DNA from: Pyrenophora tritici-repentis
Lineage: Eukaryota; Ascomycota; Dothideomycetes; Pleosporales; Pleosporaceae
Direction: 5' to 3'
Length of the DNA stretch: 64,000 nt
NCBI RefSeq assembly: GCF_003171515.1
Contig: NC_089398.1
Location: 1,736,001 to 1,800,000, forward strand
Shown here: one piece after another, positions 24,659 through 35,632 of the stretch
Layout: every line of letters begins with the position of its first letter
Position numbering within the stretch: position 1 is the stretch's first letter
Position numbers and translations under genes: made by a program
The notes under the pieces: generated by a model
What the model was told of the DNA's origin: nothing
Databases searched by the model: none
The model's input: only the letters and a program-made list of their open reading frames with translations

Positions 24659-25515
24659 ATGAAGGTCCTTTACATCGGAGTAAGTCCTGCTTTCACCGCC
24701 GCTCTGGCTGCGATAGCGATAGCTGACGATATATTATAGATTCTCAGGAACGAGGTCAAGCCCGCCGTCGAACTGTGCGCCGAACGAGACCTCTCAAGCT
24801 ACAGTCGCTTCACTCGGGGCAGCATATCAGAGTTTGTGCGTCGTCCATCCCTCGTCCCCGATCGGAAAGAAATGTATAAATTCCCATGCGAGACGTAGAG
24901 CTGATAGTCATATAAAGATGTCCTTCACAGCCAAGACAGTCGCTGAAAGGACACGACCAGGCCAAAGACAAGATGTTGAAGAACAACGTACGTATTCCCG
25001 TTCCTACACAACCTACCTACCCGAGACATGATGACTTTAGACTAACTCCCAACAGAGTACACTTTCCACGTCTACGGCCGCACAGAAGGCATCTGCGGCC
25101 TTATAATCACCGACCAAGAATACCCCGCCCTCGTCGCCCACCAGCTCCTCTCCAAAATCTGCGACGAGTTCCTCGCCAAATACCCGCGCTCCGCTTTCGC
25201 TACCGCTACCGAGATGTCGTACCCAGAACTCAAGGACTACATTGTCAAATACCAAGATCCACAGCAGGCAGACAGCATCATGAAGATCCAAAAGGAGCTC
25301 GACGAGACCAAGATTGTGCTGCACAAGACTATCGAGAGTGTGTTGGAGCGGGGCGAGAAGATCGATAACCTGGTGCAAAAGAGCGATGGGTTGAGTGCAC
25401 AGAGTAAGATGTTTTATACACAGGTGAGTTGTACATTCGAAGTATGAGGGTATTGATGGTTACTGACAATCTGCAATAGGCCAAGAAGCAGAACTCGTGC
25501 TGTGTTGTCATGTGA
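24659..25515 (+). CDS. ykt6: v-SNARE Ykt6
   Basis: Five exons (24659-24679, 24740-24835, 24918-24987, 25056-25423, 25480-25515) give 196 residues, the usual Ykt6 length. The longin domain starts MKVLYIGILRNEVKPA and includes YGRTEGICGLIITDQEYP. The R-SNARE motif contains IQKELDETKIVLHKTIESVL with the central zero-layer region before ERGEKIDNLVQKSD. The protein ends NSCCVVM: a CAAX box with a second upstream cysteine, so it is expected to be farnesylated and palmitoylated rather than anchored by a helix. It acts in ER-Golgi, intra-Golgi, vacuolar and autophagosome fusion. All splice sites are GT-AG and all frames check. The first exon encodes only seven residues. Confidence 0.96.
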
Positions 25516-25746
25516 GATATCGGTCGAAAAACCTCTTGTTTTCAATGTACTTGTTTGAGGCGTTGATACCTGGATCCTTCTATAGCTTTCAAAGACAAGT
25601 AACTGGTGTATACTTTCTGATGTCTACTCCTGCTACTGCAATCCAAAATCTGTCCGAATCTACAGAACTTGACACTGAACCTGACTCCAAAAGTTCTATG
25701 GTTTGGAATGCTCGTCTATCCAGTGACTACGTCGATTGATAGGATT

Positions 25747-27452
25747 CTACCCTCTGAACAAGCCAACAACTTCAGTGCTGTCGCCGTCGTTCTCGTCAAG
25801 ATCCATGGGATCAGACCGAAGATCTACACTTGCTGCTCTCTTTCTCTTCCTCGTCCCCGTTTTGTACTCCTGCTCCTCCACCATGATATCCCGACTCTCC
25901 TCCTCTACCATGGCATCCTCACTCTTCTCCTCTACCGTGATATCCTCACTCTCTCCCTCCTCCTCTACCATGAAATCCTCACTATATTCCTTCTCCTCCT
26001 CCACCACCTTCCCATCTCCACCCTCACTCTCTTCCTCTTGTTGCTCAACCATGACATCCTCACTCTCTCCCTGCTCTTCTAACTTGACATCCCCACTCTC
26101 CTCCTCATCCAGCGTGATATCCTCCCACTCTTCCTCCTCATCTACCTTCCCATCCTCAACCTCACTCACTTCCCCATCCCCAGCATCCTCAGCCACAGAC
26201 TCCTGATCAAAATAGTCCTCACCCCCCTCTTCATCCTCATCTTCACTCTCACTCTCACTCTCACTCTCGCCCAGATCTCCAATCGCCCTCGCATGCTTCT
26301 CCAAATTAGACCCCTCAAGCACCTCCAACCTACTCCAGTCCGAAAACAACTCCTCACCAAGAACATCCTCCCCTTTGTGAACGGCAAAAAGATCAGTCGT
26401 CGCAGTCAAATTCTTAATCCAATAAAGTTTCTTAGTTTCACTCTCCAGATTCTCCAGCCACTCTTCCACCAGCGCAACGAGAAGATCTTGGGAGGCTTCG
26501 TCGTGCAGTTCGCGGTATGTGACTTGTTCTTCTTCATCTGACGATGGGTTACGGTCGCAGAGGAGGAGTCGGCATTGGCGGATGTTGTAATCAAGGTCGT
26601 TTTTGAAGGATGTTTCTGCCCAGCCGTCTGCCATGGGACAGGCATGGGGAGAGTTCCGGTCGTAGGCTGGAGGGTAGGTGCGGCAGAAGTAGGCGCAGTG
26701 GCGGTTGCGTGTTTCTTGTGGTACGTCGGGGGAGAATGAGAGGGTCTTCTTTTTTGGTGATTGCCTTGGGGAGGGGAGGGGGGACTGTGATGGGCGAGGT
26801 TGATGCGGGGGAAGTTGCCATACCGGGGAACTTTAGTATCGTGTTGTATATAGCGAGGGCATGTGTGGCGCTGTATATCTGTGCTGCTTCTACGCTGGGG
26901 GTGGTGCTGGAATTTGCGGTTTCCCATTTCTGCTCCAAGTGTGAGATGTCTTCGACCCTTAACAGCTCGTTTGCGAAATCCGTCTTGCGGACGGTGTATG
27001 CTCGCATGACTTCCTGTCTTGCGGGTGTCCTGGGGGGGTGAATCTGCGTCACGCCATGGTCCGCCCACTGCTTTCCACTGCTTGAACAAAGCATCCAACA
27101 GCCCCAGGTGCATTCTCACCGTACATACAGGACACCATTGCGCTACCTCCGTTGGCGATCGCTTGTCTCTACCCGCCTCCGCCTCCGGCTGTTGCGGTTG
27201 CACAGCAGGATGGCCAGGATGCAACGGATGCCGACACTGTGCAGCAACTCCAGTATTCTTGGCCTGATGTATATCAAAGTGTTGGCTGCGGAACTCGTAG
27301 TATTCGTATGCAGTGGGGAGAGTCATGTACTCGTCTGCTATGTCTAGCACTGCTGGGTTGCCAAAACTGCGCCAATACTGGAAGTCCTTGAAGCGCCTGA
27401 GGTCATCGCCTTTCAGGAGCACCGACGCTCTGAGGAGTCCTTTGGGCTGCAT
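25747..27452 (-). CDS. Cx1Hx2H...CPVC acidic-tail protein, copy A, with two frameshifts
   Basis: Unnamed family, paralogous to the gene at 57987-59006. The start is ATG 27452 (MQPKGLLRAS); the frame is open further upstream only through TTG. A putative zinc site is Cys73-x-His75-x2-His78 with Cys107-x2-Cys110 (WCPVC). The reading frame changes twice: in a seven-base C run (plus strand G at 27032-27038) and at a six-base A run (plus T at 26750-26755). Removing one base from each joins the three frames into 567 codons, whose product aligns with copy B throughout, including QEVMRAY versus QETVYNAW and KKKTLSFSPD versus KKKAATVAFAED. The C-terminal 200 residues are a repetitive acidic tail ending in a basic patch (TGTRKRKRAA). 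It is either a decaying gene or intact with sequencing errors. Function unknown. Confidence 0.68.
25840..26275 (-). repeat. Coding minisatellite of acidic repeats in copy A
   Basis: Imperfect direct repeats on the minus strand encode variants of SEDxMVEEE and SEDITVEE. They are followed upstream by a (GAGAGT)n-type run encoding ESESESESE. The plus strand is accordingly C/T-rich, with recurring TCCTCACTCTC and CCATGATATCCTC words. The array is likely to vary in length between strains. Confidence 0.75.
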
Positions 27453-28263
27453 ATTACTCGTGGTGGGTAGTGGTAGTGGAGAGTTTGTCGGGGGAGATTC
27501 GGTTTGGTCCAAGTGTTCTACCAGTCGGGTTAGAGGGACGACGAGGTTGAGGTGGTTCTAGCTCTGGCATTTGCCTTCGCTACCAACAGTGGGAAGCGAG
27601 GTAATCGACTAATTGAAAAAAGAATGCATGTGGTCAAAGGGGATAACTATAGAGTTTGCGCGTGGGTCTATATCACCTGTGCGGTCAGGTTGGTTAGTGA
27701 GTCAGTCTGGTCGATGCAAAGTGTGTCTGCAAAGTCGCGCGAGCTATGACGTAGAATTATCATACGTTCTTTCCCTCGACCAGTTCTCAAATCTTACCCA
27801 AACATCAGCAAACCACTTCTCGCTCTGCGACCTCTAACTTGGTGCAGCTAACACCTGTATGTTAGTATAGATCGTTGGTGCCTGGGCCCTCTACGGCGTC
27901 GCTGTTTGCGCTACGTAGTGCGGAACGCAAAGAGCCGAACCAGAATATAGGAACCACCAGAATCTCTGTGAACTTCCTGAAAGCCAAGTGGTACGATAAG
28001 AAATTCGTTGCAGATATGTTGATGCTTAGTAGAAAAAAACGGGGTATGAGATTTATCGCATGATCACTATACGTAGTTGTTACTGATGAACCAACTAAGG
28101 GTGTGAAAATAGGGATACTCCAAAGGACGCCCGGCTAATACCGCTAGAATGACTGATGACCCTTCGGTCATGGAAAGAAATAACCGCAATTAACTTTTCA
28201 GCTCCTCTTACCCATTGCGAATGACCAATCGGAGCAAGTAGGGTACCACGCTCGCGATTTCTT
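27453..28263. other. Intergenic region, about 0.8 kb
   Basis: Upstream of copy A and downstream of the TMEM16 gene. The short frames seen here lack supporting codon structure. No RNA gene recognised. Confidence 0.45.
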
Positions 28264-30650
28264 CTACAACTCCTTCTTCGTCTCTGTCACAGTCTCATTC
28301 TGCGCCCTGTCGATAAATTCCTTGGCAACAGTGGCACTTTCCCTCCAGCTCCTCTGCCTCTGCCAGAACTTAATCTCAGGCGTAGTATCCCTCAGGCTGC
28401 CCTGTCGCGCCTCTTCCTCAAGACTCGTCCGAGTTATCTCTGCTGCCTTCTCGCTCAACCTGGGCATACTCTGCAACTGGCTGAGGTTCTCTTCAAAGTA
28501 CTGCTTGCGAACGAGGAAGCGTTCGCGACGCTCCTTTTGAAGACCAGGAGAGTCAATCTTGGACAACATGAGGCGGACACCCCAGCGGAAAAGAATGAAG
28601 AGGTGTTCAGCGAAGAAGACGGTAAGAAGAAGGGCCCAAAGTTGGATGTTGGAAGGTTCGCCACTGGGGCCGGTGTGGTCATTCCAGAACATGTAAACCA
28701 TAGCAGAAGTGGTAAGACTCCCGAGCCAGGTCAGGAACGAGAGAGAATCCAACCAGGGGCCGATTGTGTCAGCGCGCCATGGAGTGGGTCGACGCATCTC
28801 CACGCAAATCTTCATTGCGTCGGCTCGCAGCTCGATCCAATCGTTGATGAGGAAGGAAACAGCGGTAAGGGGCCATACAACAGAAAACAGGGACAGGTAT
28901 CCAAACTGCACAACCATTTCGCGAAGGTCAGCAGTAACGTCGTAAACATCAAGCTCGGCTTCTTTGCGGACACGGTCAAGGAATTCAGCGTCTTCTGGTG
29001 GGTCATTGGCAGCAGTAGCAGGTGCTGAGTCGCCGTTCTTAGCGGCTCTCTCAGTCTGAAACTCCTTGTATTTGTCGAGGCCGCGACGCTTGAGATATGG
29101 AACGATGAGCTCCATGCCCAAGTTGACCACTTGAGCGGTGACTGTGAAGTAGATGACCTGCTTACGAAGACGATCGGGGTTGATAGTCCAGCTAGAGCTT
29201 GCCGAGTTGAGGTGCAGCTGCTTCTCGTCCTCAGCAAAGGGCCGAACGGCGACGTTGAAGACATCAAGGTAAGGCACGATGATCTTGCCGAAAGGTACGT
29301 AGACGAAAGCGGTCAGGAAGATACCAAGGTAAGACATGATGAAGTTCATGACAAAGATCTTCTGGGTCAAGGACTTCTCGTATGCGCCGTGAGTCTCATA
29401 GTTTTCGAATTCAGTTAGTCGAGTAGCGGCTTTGGTCAAAATGGTGTTGAGGACAGGGTTGACGGTTGTAAGTATACCCGTGGGGATGAAGACCTAGTGC
29501 TGATCAGTACATGCTGTACCGCTAAATTGTTGCAAACTTACCAGGACACTCTTGAGTGGTCCCTTGTAAACTTCAGATATGAATACTTCTATGCCGAAGC
29601 ATGTGGTAATGACAGCCCCGAGCGAGAAAGCGGCGATCAGTGCAAATGGGATTTGCAACAGCTGCCTCTGGAAGCGCTTCGATGCGGGAAAGAAGCCAAC
29701 TTGTTCTCCCGTCACGGGGTCGGTGATGGTCTTTTCAGGTGCGAAATCCCTCTTCTTGAGATCGATGTTTGACACTCCCTTTACACCCCAGCGAACGCTC
29801 AAGTCGCTTTCCTGGTGTTTCCAGTATTCGGTGAAGACGGTGCACCACAAGGCGCTCGCGAGACCGTAGATGGGTGAGAAGGAACCGAAGAAGAGCCATG
29901 AGAAGAGTCCAAATCCAGCGGCTGGAATAAGGAAGGTGAAGTAGGACTGGGTGAAGGCGAAATAGAAGGCAATCTGTGTCGATTAGCGGAGAGACACAGC
30001 ATGAGGTGGTGATAACTTACCTTCTCTCCTAGGCGATTCCTGATGTCGTCCAGATCCTCGGTCTTGAGAATGTACTGCGAGGTCCACTTGGTGATCCAGT
30101 CCTTGTTATAGGCGTGGTCGTGTAGAGCAAAGACGTCCACATTCTCCCATTCTCCCTCCTTGGGCGTGATACCGGCTCCGCCTTCAGATGTGGGGTTCGT
30201 GATGAGTTGATATATGATTCGCAGTCTCTCGGCCTCGTATAGGGGTTCTGCTTCGAGCGTTTCGCGCGTGACTTTAGAAGGGGCTGATGTTCGAACGCCA
30301 TGGATCCAATCGCGGACTCTATTGACGATTAGTGAAGTATTTACTAGAGTGTTTCACGATGCATGCATACCGGGATCTGTATACTTCGCCGTACAAGTGC
30401 TCATCTGACGCAACCCTTACAAAGAGTAGTAGAGAACCCGAATCTCCATTGCGGACTTCAGTCTGTAGCCCCACATTGGCGAGAGCCTCACACAGCCTCT
30501 CAAACTGCGCAATTGCCTTTGGCTTGTCTACATGGTCATCAGTTCAATGCTTCACTCCATCGTGTAACCAAACATACCAATCTTCGCGAAGCGATAGCTA
30601 ATCACGTAGTCGACGTCCAGGTTGCTCTGCAGCGCCTTTGATTTGGCCAT
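28264..30650 (-). CDS. TMEM16/anoctamin lipid scramblase (Ist2-like)
   Basis: Five exons (30650-30578, 30527-30371, 30318-30021, 29973-29542, 29493-28264) join in frame to 729 residues, the size of the structurally known fungal TMEM16 scramblases. ATG 30650 (MAKSKALQSNLDVDYVISYRF) is preferred; the frame also contains an ATG at 30764. The cytosolic ferredoxin-like N-domain contains SLLLFVRVASDE and EGGAGITP. Ten membrane helices follow, including IPFALIAAFSLGAVITTCFG and FVMNFIMSYLGIFLTAFVYV. Acidic residues that bind Ca2+ in this family are kept: the Asp and Glu in DLREMVVQFGY and in WIELRADAMK. It is expected to scramble phospholipids in a Ca2+-dependent way in the plasma membrane or ER, with a possible ER-plasma membrane contact role as for Ist2. 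Confidence 0.93.
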
Positions 30651-31040
30651 GTCAGACGACGAGCCCGGGGTGAGCAAGGCAATTTTGACGCGGTAAATGG
30701 ACCAGGAGAGCGATGTGAAGTAAGGAATAGCAGGCGTGCCTTTCCCCTCTATTTGGGGCGACATGCGGAAGTTGGGGGTTCAGGCCAAGCTACAGGGAAG
30801 CCACGAAAACGTCATCGCCGAGATCCCTGTTCACCGTGCACTACATCATCTCCAGAATAGCGGAATCTGGATAACTTGGTCGGAGAGTACAAATAAACAA
30901 GATCCTCTGTGCATTGTGAAATCAATGTATTTCATCATTGAGCGTAATAAGTAATACGGTTCAAAATAGACATGCCGGACTCGACTATCGCATGTGATCC
31001 AATTCGCCCGTATACCCTGCTATCCATCATGCATAGCTAT
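30651..31040. other. Intergenic region between scramblase and tyr1
   Basis: About 390 bp holding the scramblase promoter and leader and the downstream side of tyr1. No further gene seen. Confidence 0.45.
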
Positions 31041-32818
31041 TCAAATATCCTGCGTCTTCTGCAGTATAACCTTGATCATCTCGTTTCCCAGCTTGGTCGC
31101 CTCAGGAAACCTGGGCTCAAAATATTTCTGTATCTCCTCAAATTTCTCCCGGTAACCGTCGAAATTACCCAGACTGACACGCGAGCTCCAATCTCTAGCG
31201 GCAAAGGTAAACTCGAGGTCGTCGGTGCGGAACGTGTTGTCGTCGATGGCTGTTTCGATGGCTTCTTCGAGAAGGGCGGGGTTGCAGAAGAGGTACTCTG
31301 TTATGCCGAGCCACATGCGAGATGGCTTGAGGCGTGTTAGCTGAGGCAATTTGATATCTAGGGGGCAGTAAACTGACAGGAGTCGAGCAGATCATGTGGT
31401 CGTACGGCACAATACCCAGCTTCCACCAGCAGTCTACCATGGCGAGTAGGCTCAGATGGTTGTTCTTCAGCTTCTTCTCCGGGATCGCGCCTAGAGCGAA
31501 TCGGTCAAGCAAATCGTCTCGCAAAAGTAGCTTCTTGCCGTCCTTATTGTCACCAAAGACTGCTTTGCGCGCGGTATGCACACGTTCACGTAGTTCGTCT
31601 CGCTGTCCAGCAAGCATAAGCTTGAAAAGTTCCGTGACTGACTCCGCATATTGCTTAATCTGCCTCTTCGCATCGGGGTTGAGAATGGCAAGACCAGCGT
31701 AGACGTGCCACTTGTTGGAGTAGATTCGGAGCGTGATGTTCATCTTTACGTTCTCGATACCACCCACGTAGCGGGAGCTGTCCCATGGGAACTGGTTGTT
31801 GGCAAACCATGCACCACCCATACTGAGGAAGGCAGCGTGTGTAACGGCCTGTGTATCCGCTGTGATGCGATCATGCTGTTCGGCAGAAAGATAGACATGC
31901 TTCGAGCCGAGGCAGAACATGACATTCTCGACGAATTGGAAATCTGCATCTGAGGCTCGGTACTTGATCAACACCAATGGCTGCCCTTTCGGATCTATGC
32001 CAGGCCCATGCAAAGAGTGGACTGAGACAATGCTGACATCTTTGGGGAGATGTCTCTCGAAAGCCTCCATCTCCGGAGCCTTGCACGATGTCTGACCGCC
32101 GACAATGGCGCCAACCTTGGTAGCTGTAGGCAGATGTTGTCAGCTATCACAAAGTCGGGCAGTAGTGACAGAGGCCATACAAGGACCGAAAGCCTTCACG
32201 ACCGCATCGATGTTCTTCGCCTCAACGCTGTAGATGATGAAGTCGCTGCATCGGGATACGAGATGACCGCTTTGCATGATTTCAACATTGGGCTGGCGCA
32301 GTTCAGCATGCATTCTTCATTTGCATATATAAAGTGCTATCCTACAAAGTCCCGGAACTCTTCCACCAGCATATCAAGCTTTTCTGGAAGATCGCAGGCG
32401 TTGACCCTTTCAAGTCATCATGTCAGCGTGTCCGATGACGAGTAATCATTCTGTGAGCCACTGGTTAGCAAGGTTCGCGCTAAAAGTTTGAACAATGCGA
32501 TATGTTTGGTGGAGATCAGAGGTGTAATAATAAAGGTAGCGAGAATTCACATCATGGACAGCAACATGCCCAATTACTACTAACCAAGACGGCAGCAGTG
32601 TGGACATGCGCCATACTCGAGCCAAATGCACTCACGGTCATCATGTAAGGGGAAGAAGTTGAGAGAGAACATGACTTACCAGTTGCGAAGCGCGAAGCTC
32701 CGAAGCTCTTGCGATGATGCGCGCAGACTCACTTCCATCCAGCTGTGCTCAGACGCCGGGCGTACATCTTTCCCATGTCGCCCATGCCGATAATACCAAC
32801 GCTCTTGCCGTTTTCCAT
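31041..32818 (-). CDS. tyr1: Prephenate dehydrogenase (NADP+)
   Basis: Five exons (32818-32733, 32406-32346, 32292-32181, 32123-31378, 31340-31041) give 434 residues against 452 in yeast Tyr1. The Rossmann motif is at the N-terminus: SVGIIGMGDMGKMYARRLS. Splicing restores WKVNACDLPEKL and SGHLVSRCSDFIIYSVEAKN. The catalytic region contains VSVHSLHGPGIDPKGQPLVL. The C-terminal helical domain includes WWKLGIVPYDHMICSTP, which continues after a 37-nt intron as LTRLKPSRMWLGITEYLF. It oxidatively decarboxylates prephenate to 4-hydroxyphenylpyruvate on the route to tyrosine, in the cytosol. Two introns are unusual: the first is 326 nt, the last only 37 nt. Its start is 237 bp from the divergent rps14 start. 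Confidence 0.93.
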
Positions 32819-33055
32819 GATTGCGGTTGTACTACACGCTCTTGTGCGTGGTGTTGAAGGTGTTCAGCCCATGTCGAAGCAATGGAAGATTGAAGTTGTT
32901 GCGCGGCCAGAGAAAAGTTAAGTACGAGGGCTTGGCGCGCTAAGGCCGGCGTTACGTTTCTCCCCCACAAGCGAATATCGTCCATCGAAAGTTCGCAACA
33001 CCGTCGCCTGCATCACGAACCCGCCAGTCACGACAAGTTCGCACATACCGCCAAA

Positions 33056-33666
<611 letters not shown>

Positions 33667-33945
33667 GCATGTGCGCAAGTGTTGGCTCAGTGGTGGAATA
33701 TGGCATGGCATGGTTTGCACGATTTATGGTTTCATGACCACGATCAAATAAAGTCGCGGGGAACGGCGAATCGCCTGGTCTCCATGTTGAACTTGGCTTC
33801 TCCTGCGAGATGGTCAAGCAAAATCAACAGAATCCTTTTTAGTTTGAGAAGGCTTCCCGACAATCAAGTGCTTCCTGCTGTGTTGATCAAGAGATGTGTT
33901 TATACATTACGATTACGACTTTGTGGTACTCTGTGACGGATGGTG

Positions 33946-34989
33946 TTAGATGTCGACAACTTGGATGGCGTTGCCTAGTTTTCCTGTATTCCCGTGGGTT
34001 TGGGCGGCATTAACCATGATAGTGTTTGGACTCTGGCCTCCCCACACGCGATCCCATAGAAGTGCCCGAATGCCCCGATATGCGACACGCACCACATTCC
34101 ACCAGAGTCGAGGATTCAGTAGACCGCGTGTCCAGCGCGACTGTATCGACGAGCCTTGCACATAGGCTTCATGAGCCTTGTCCCACCACACTACAGTCTG
34201 CCCAGCGCCCCAATGAACATGACCGAAAACATGCAGTTTAGGCTTCACTCGCGTGACCTCGGCCAAGAGGTGCTCGCAGCCCAGCCCCTTTGGTAACGGT
34301 AGGTCCAACTGGAATTTTGGCGGTGTGTGTGTGATGAGGATATCTATATCATCAGGTACCGTTTTCGACCAAGCATCGCGCCCTCTCTCATACTGGAACG
34401 CATGGACGTTCGTAGGCCCGCACGCGGGTATCTGCGGCGCACCATAGATGCGTATCCGTCTTTGGTGCTGCTCTGCCGCAAGCAACGGCGTGCTCGCATC
34501 CACTTCATCCTCATCTCTCGACTCAACCTCAATCGTCAAACTCAGCCTTCGGTGTTGCAAATAGTGCAACCTCTTCCAGTCCAGTCTCCCAGCCCTCTGC
34601 TCCTCTGACAGCGACGGTCGCGTCCTCCGATCAAGAAACGTGTCATGATTCCCACTTATGACAACGATTTCCTTATGAGGTAGACTCGCTAACCAGTCAA
34701 TCTGCTTCTGTATCTCCACCACGCTCCCATCATTCGTCATGTCCCCGGCGTGAATGAGGAGATCCCCTTCCGGCACATTTTCAAGTATAAGATTGTGAGT
34801 ATCTGATATACAAACTACTCGTACAGGCGGGCGCTGTGGAGGTGGCGGCGCCGAGCGCAGATAGGTGACGAAGTGGTATGTGTGGTAGAGGAGCAGCTTT
34901 ACGGGAGCGCGGAAGAGCAGGGCGAGGAAAGGTGTGGGGTCGAAGTCTGAGCTGGGACGATGCCAGGGATTGAGGTATGCGAGGGTCAT
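33946..34989 (-). CDS. Calcineurin-like metallophosphoesterase
   Basis: A single-exon gene of 347 residues with ATG at 34989. The metal-binding motifs are complete and in order: D63-x-H65 (VVCISDTHNL), GD83 (LLIHAGDMTNDG), GNHD at 113-116 (VVISGNHDTF), ITHTPPKF, and GHVHWGAG. A hydrophobic segment at residues 20-45 (FLALLFRAPVKLLLYHTYHF) may associate with membrane or be a hydrophobic helix. The arrangement matches the UPF0046/MPPED-like group, which hydrolyses phosphodiesters or phosphomonoesters with two metal ions. The physiological substrate is unknown. Confidence 0.93.
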   Translation of the reverse strand: MTLAYLNPWHRPSSDFDPTPFLALLFRAPVKLLLYHTYHFVTYLRSAPPPPQRPPVRVVCISDTHNLILENVPEGDLLIHAGDMTNDGSVVEIQKQIDWLASLPHKEIVVISGNHDTFLDRRTRPSLSEEQRAGRLDWKRLHYLQHRRLSLTIEVESRDEDEVDASTPLLAAEQHQRRIRIYGAPQIPACGPTNVHAFQYERGRDAWSKTVPDDIDILITHTPPKFQLDLPLPKGLGCEHLLAEVTRVKPKLHVFGHVHWGAGQTVVWWDKAHEAYVQGSSIQSRWTRGLLNPRLWWNVVRVAYRGIRALLWDRVWGGQSPNTIMVNAAQTHGNTGKLGNAIQVVDI

Positions 34990-35632
34990 TGCCGGAACAG
35001 CGCGCGGCCCTTTGCGACCCGTTGATGTTTGTTTTGTGAGTAGCGGATGGATTGACAGCGCGGGCGCGCAGGGTCCCAGTTCGCGTGGTTGCTTAGCGTG
35101 GCTGTGTGGACGGGGCCGCGGCTTTCGCCCAGGCAGATTCCGGATGCCTCCTCCTTTTCAGATATTATTCCTTGAGGTCAACTTCTCAGCCACGATTGAT
35201 GGTATCACCCAGCGTCATGTTTCAGTTCATGAGAAGGCAAATTTACTGGGCCCGGGATTTTACGGTATTGATTGGGTGATTGGGCCTGCTGGGAGAGACT
35301 TCAGCTTGAAGTCATGGGGGGCAGTGTTCGACAACTTATGGATCAGGCTCCACGTCTGCATGGCAAGGTAGCTTATTTCGATGTAGCCTCGCTGCGTACA
35401 ATGCATATATATGAGTGTCGGGCCGCTTTCTTCTTCTTTTTGGGTGTAGTTTTCGTACGGCTTTTCCTTCTCACTTCACTGGGCTGAGCTAAGTGCCTTA
35501 CAATTACTTTGGATACTATACGTTCTATACCTTGTACGACAGGCATTAGTTTGTCTGAAAGACACTTGGTTTACTCAGTACTATTTCTTCGGCTTTTCCA
35601 GCTTTTCTTCTCTACACAACCAGTCTGCAAAC
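34990..35632. other. Divergent intergenic region
   Basis: About 640 bp between the metallophosphoesterase and the HeLo gene. A TATA-like ATATATATG lies at about 35404-35412, some 220 bp upstream of the HeLo start. No gene seen. Confidence 0.4.

Noticed and set aside
26990..27080. A normal intron in copy A instead of the first frameshift
   Set aside because: A 49-nt GT-AG pair ending in the C run is possible, but it would delete about 16 residues that align with copy B, and its donor is weak.
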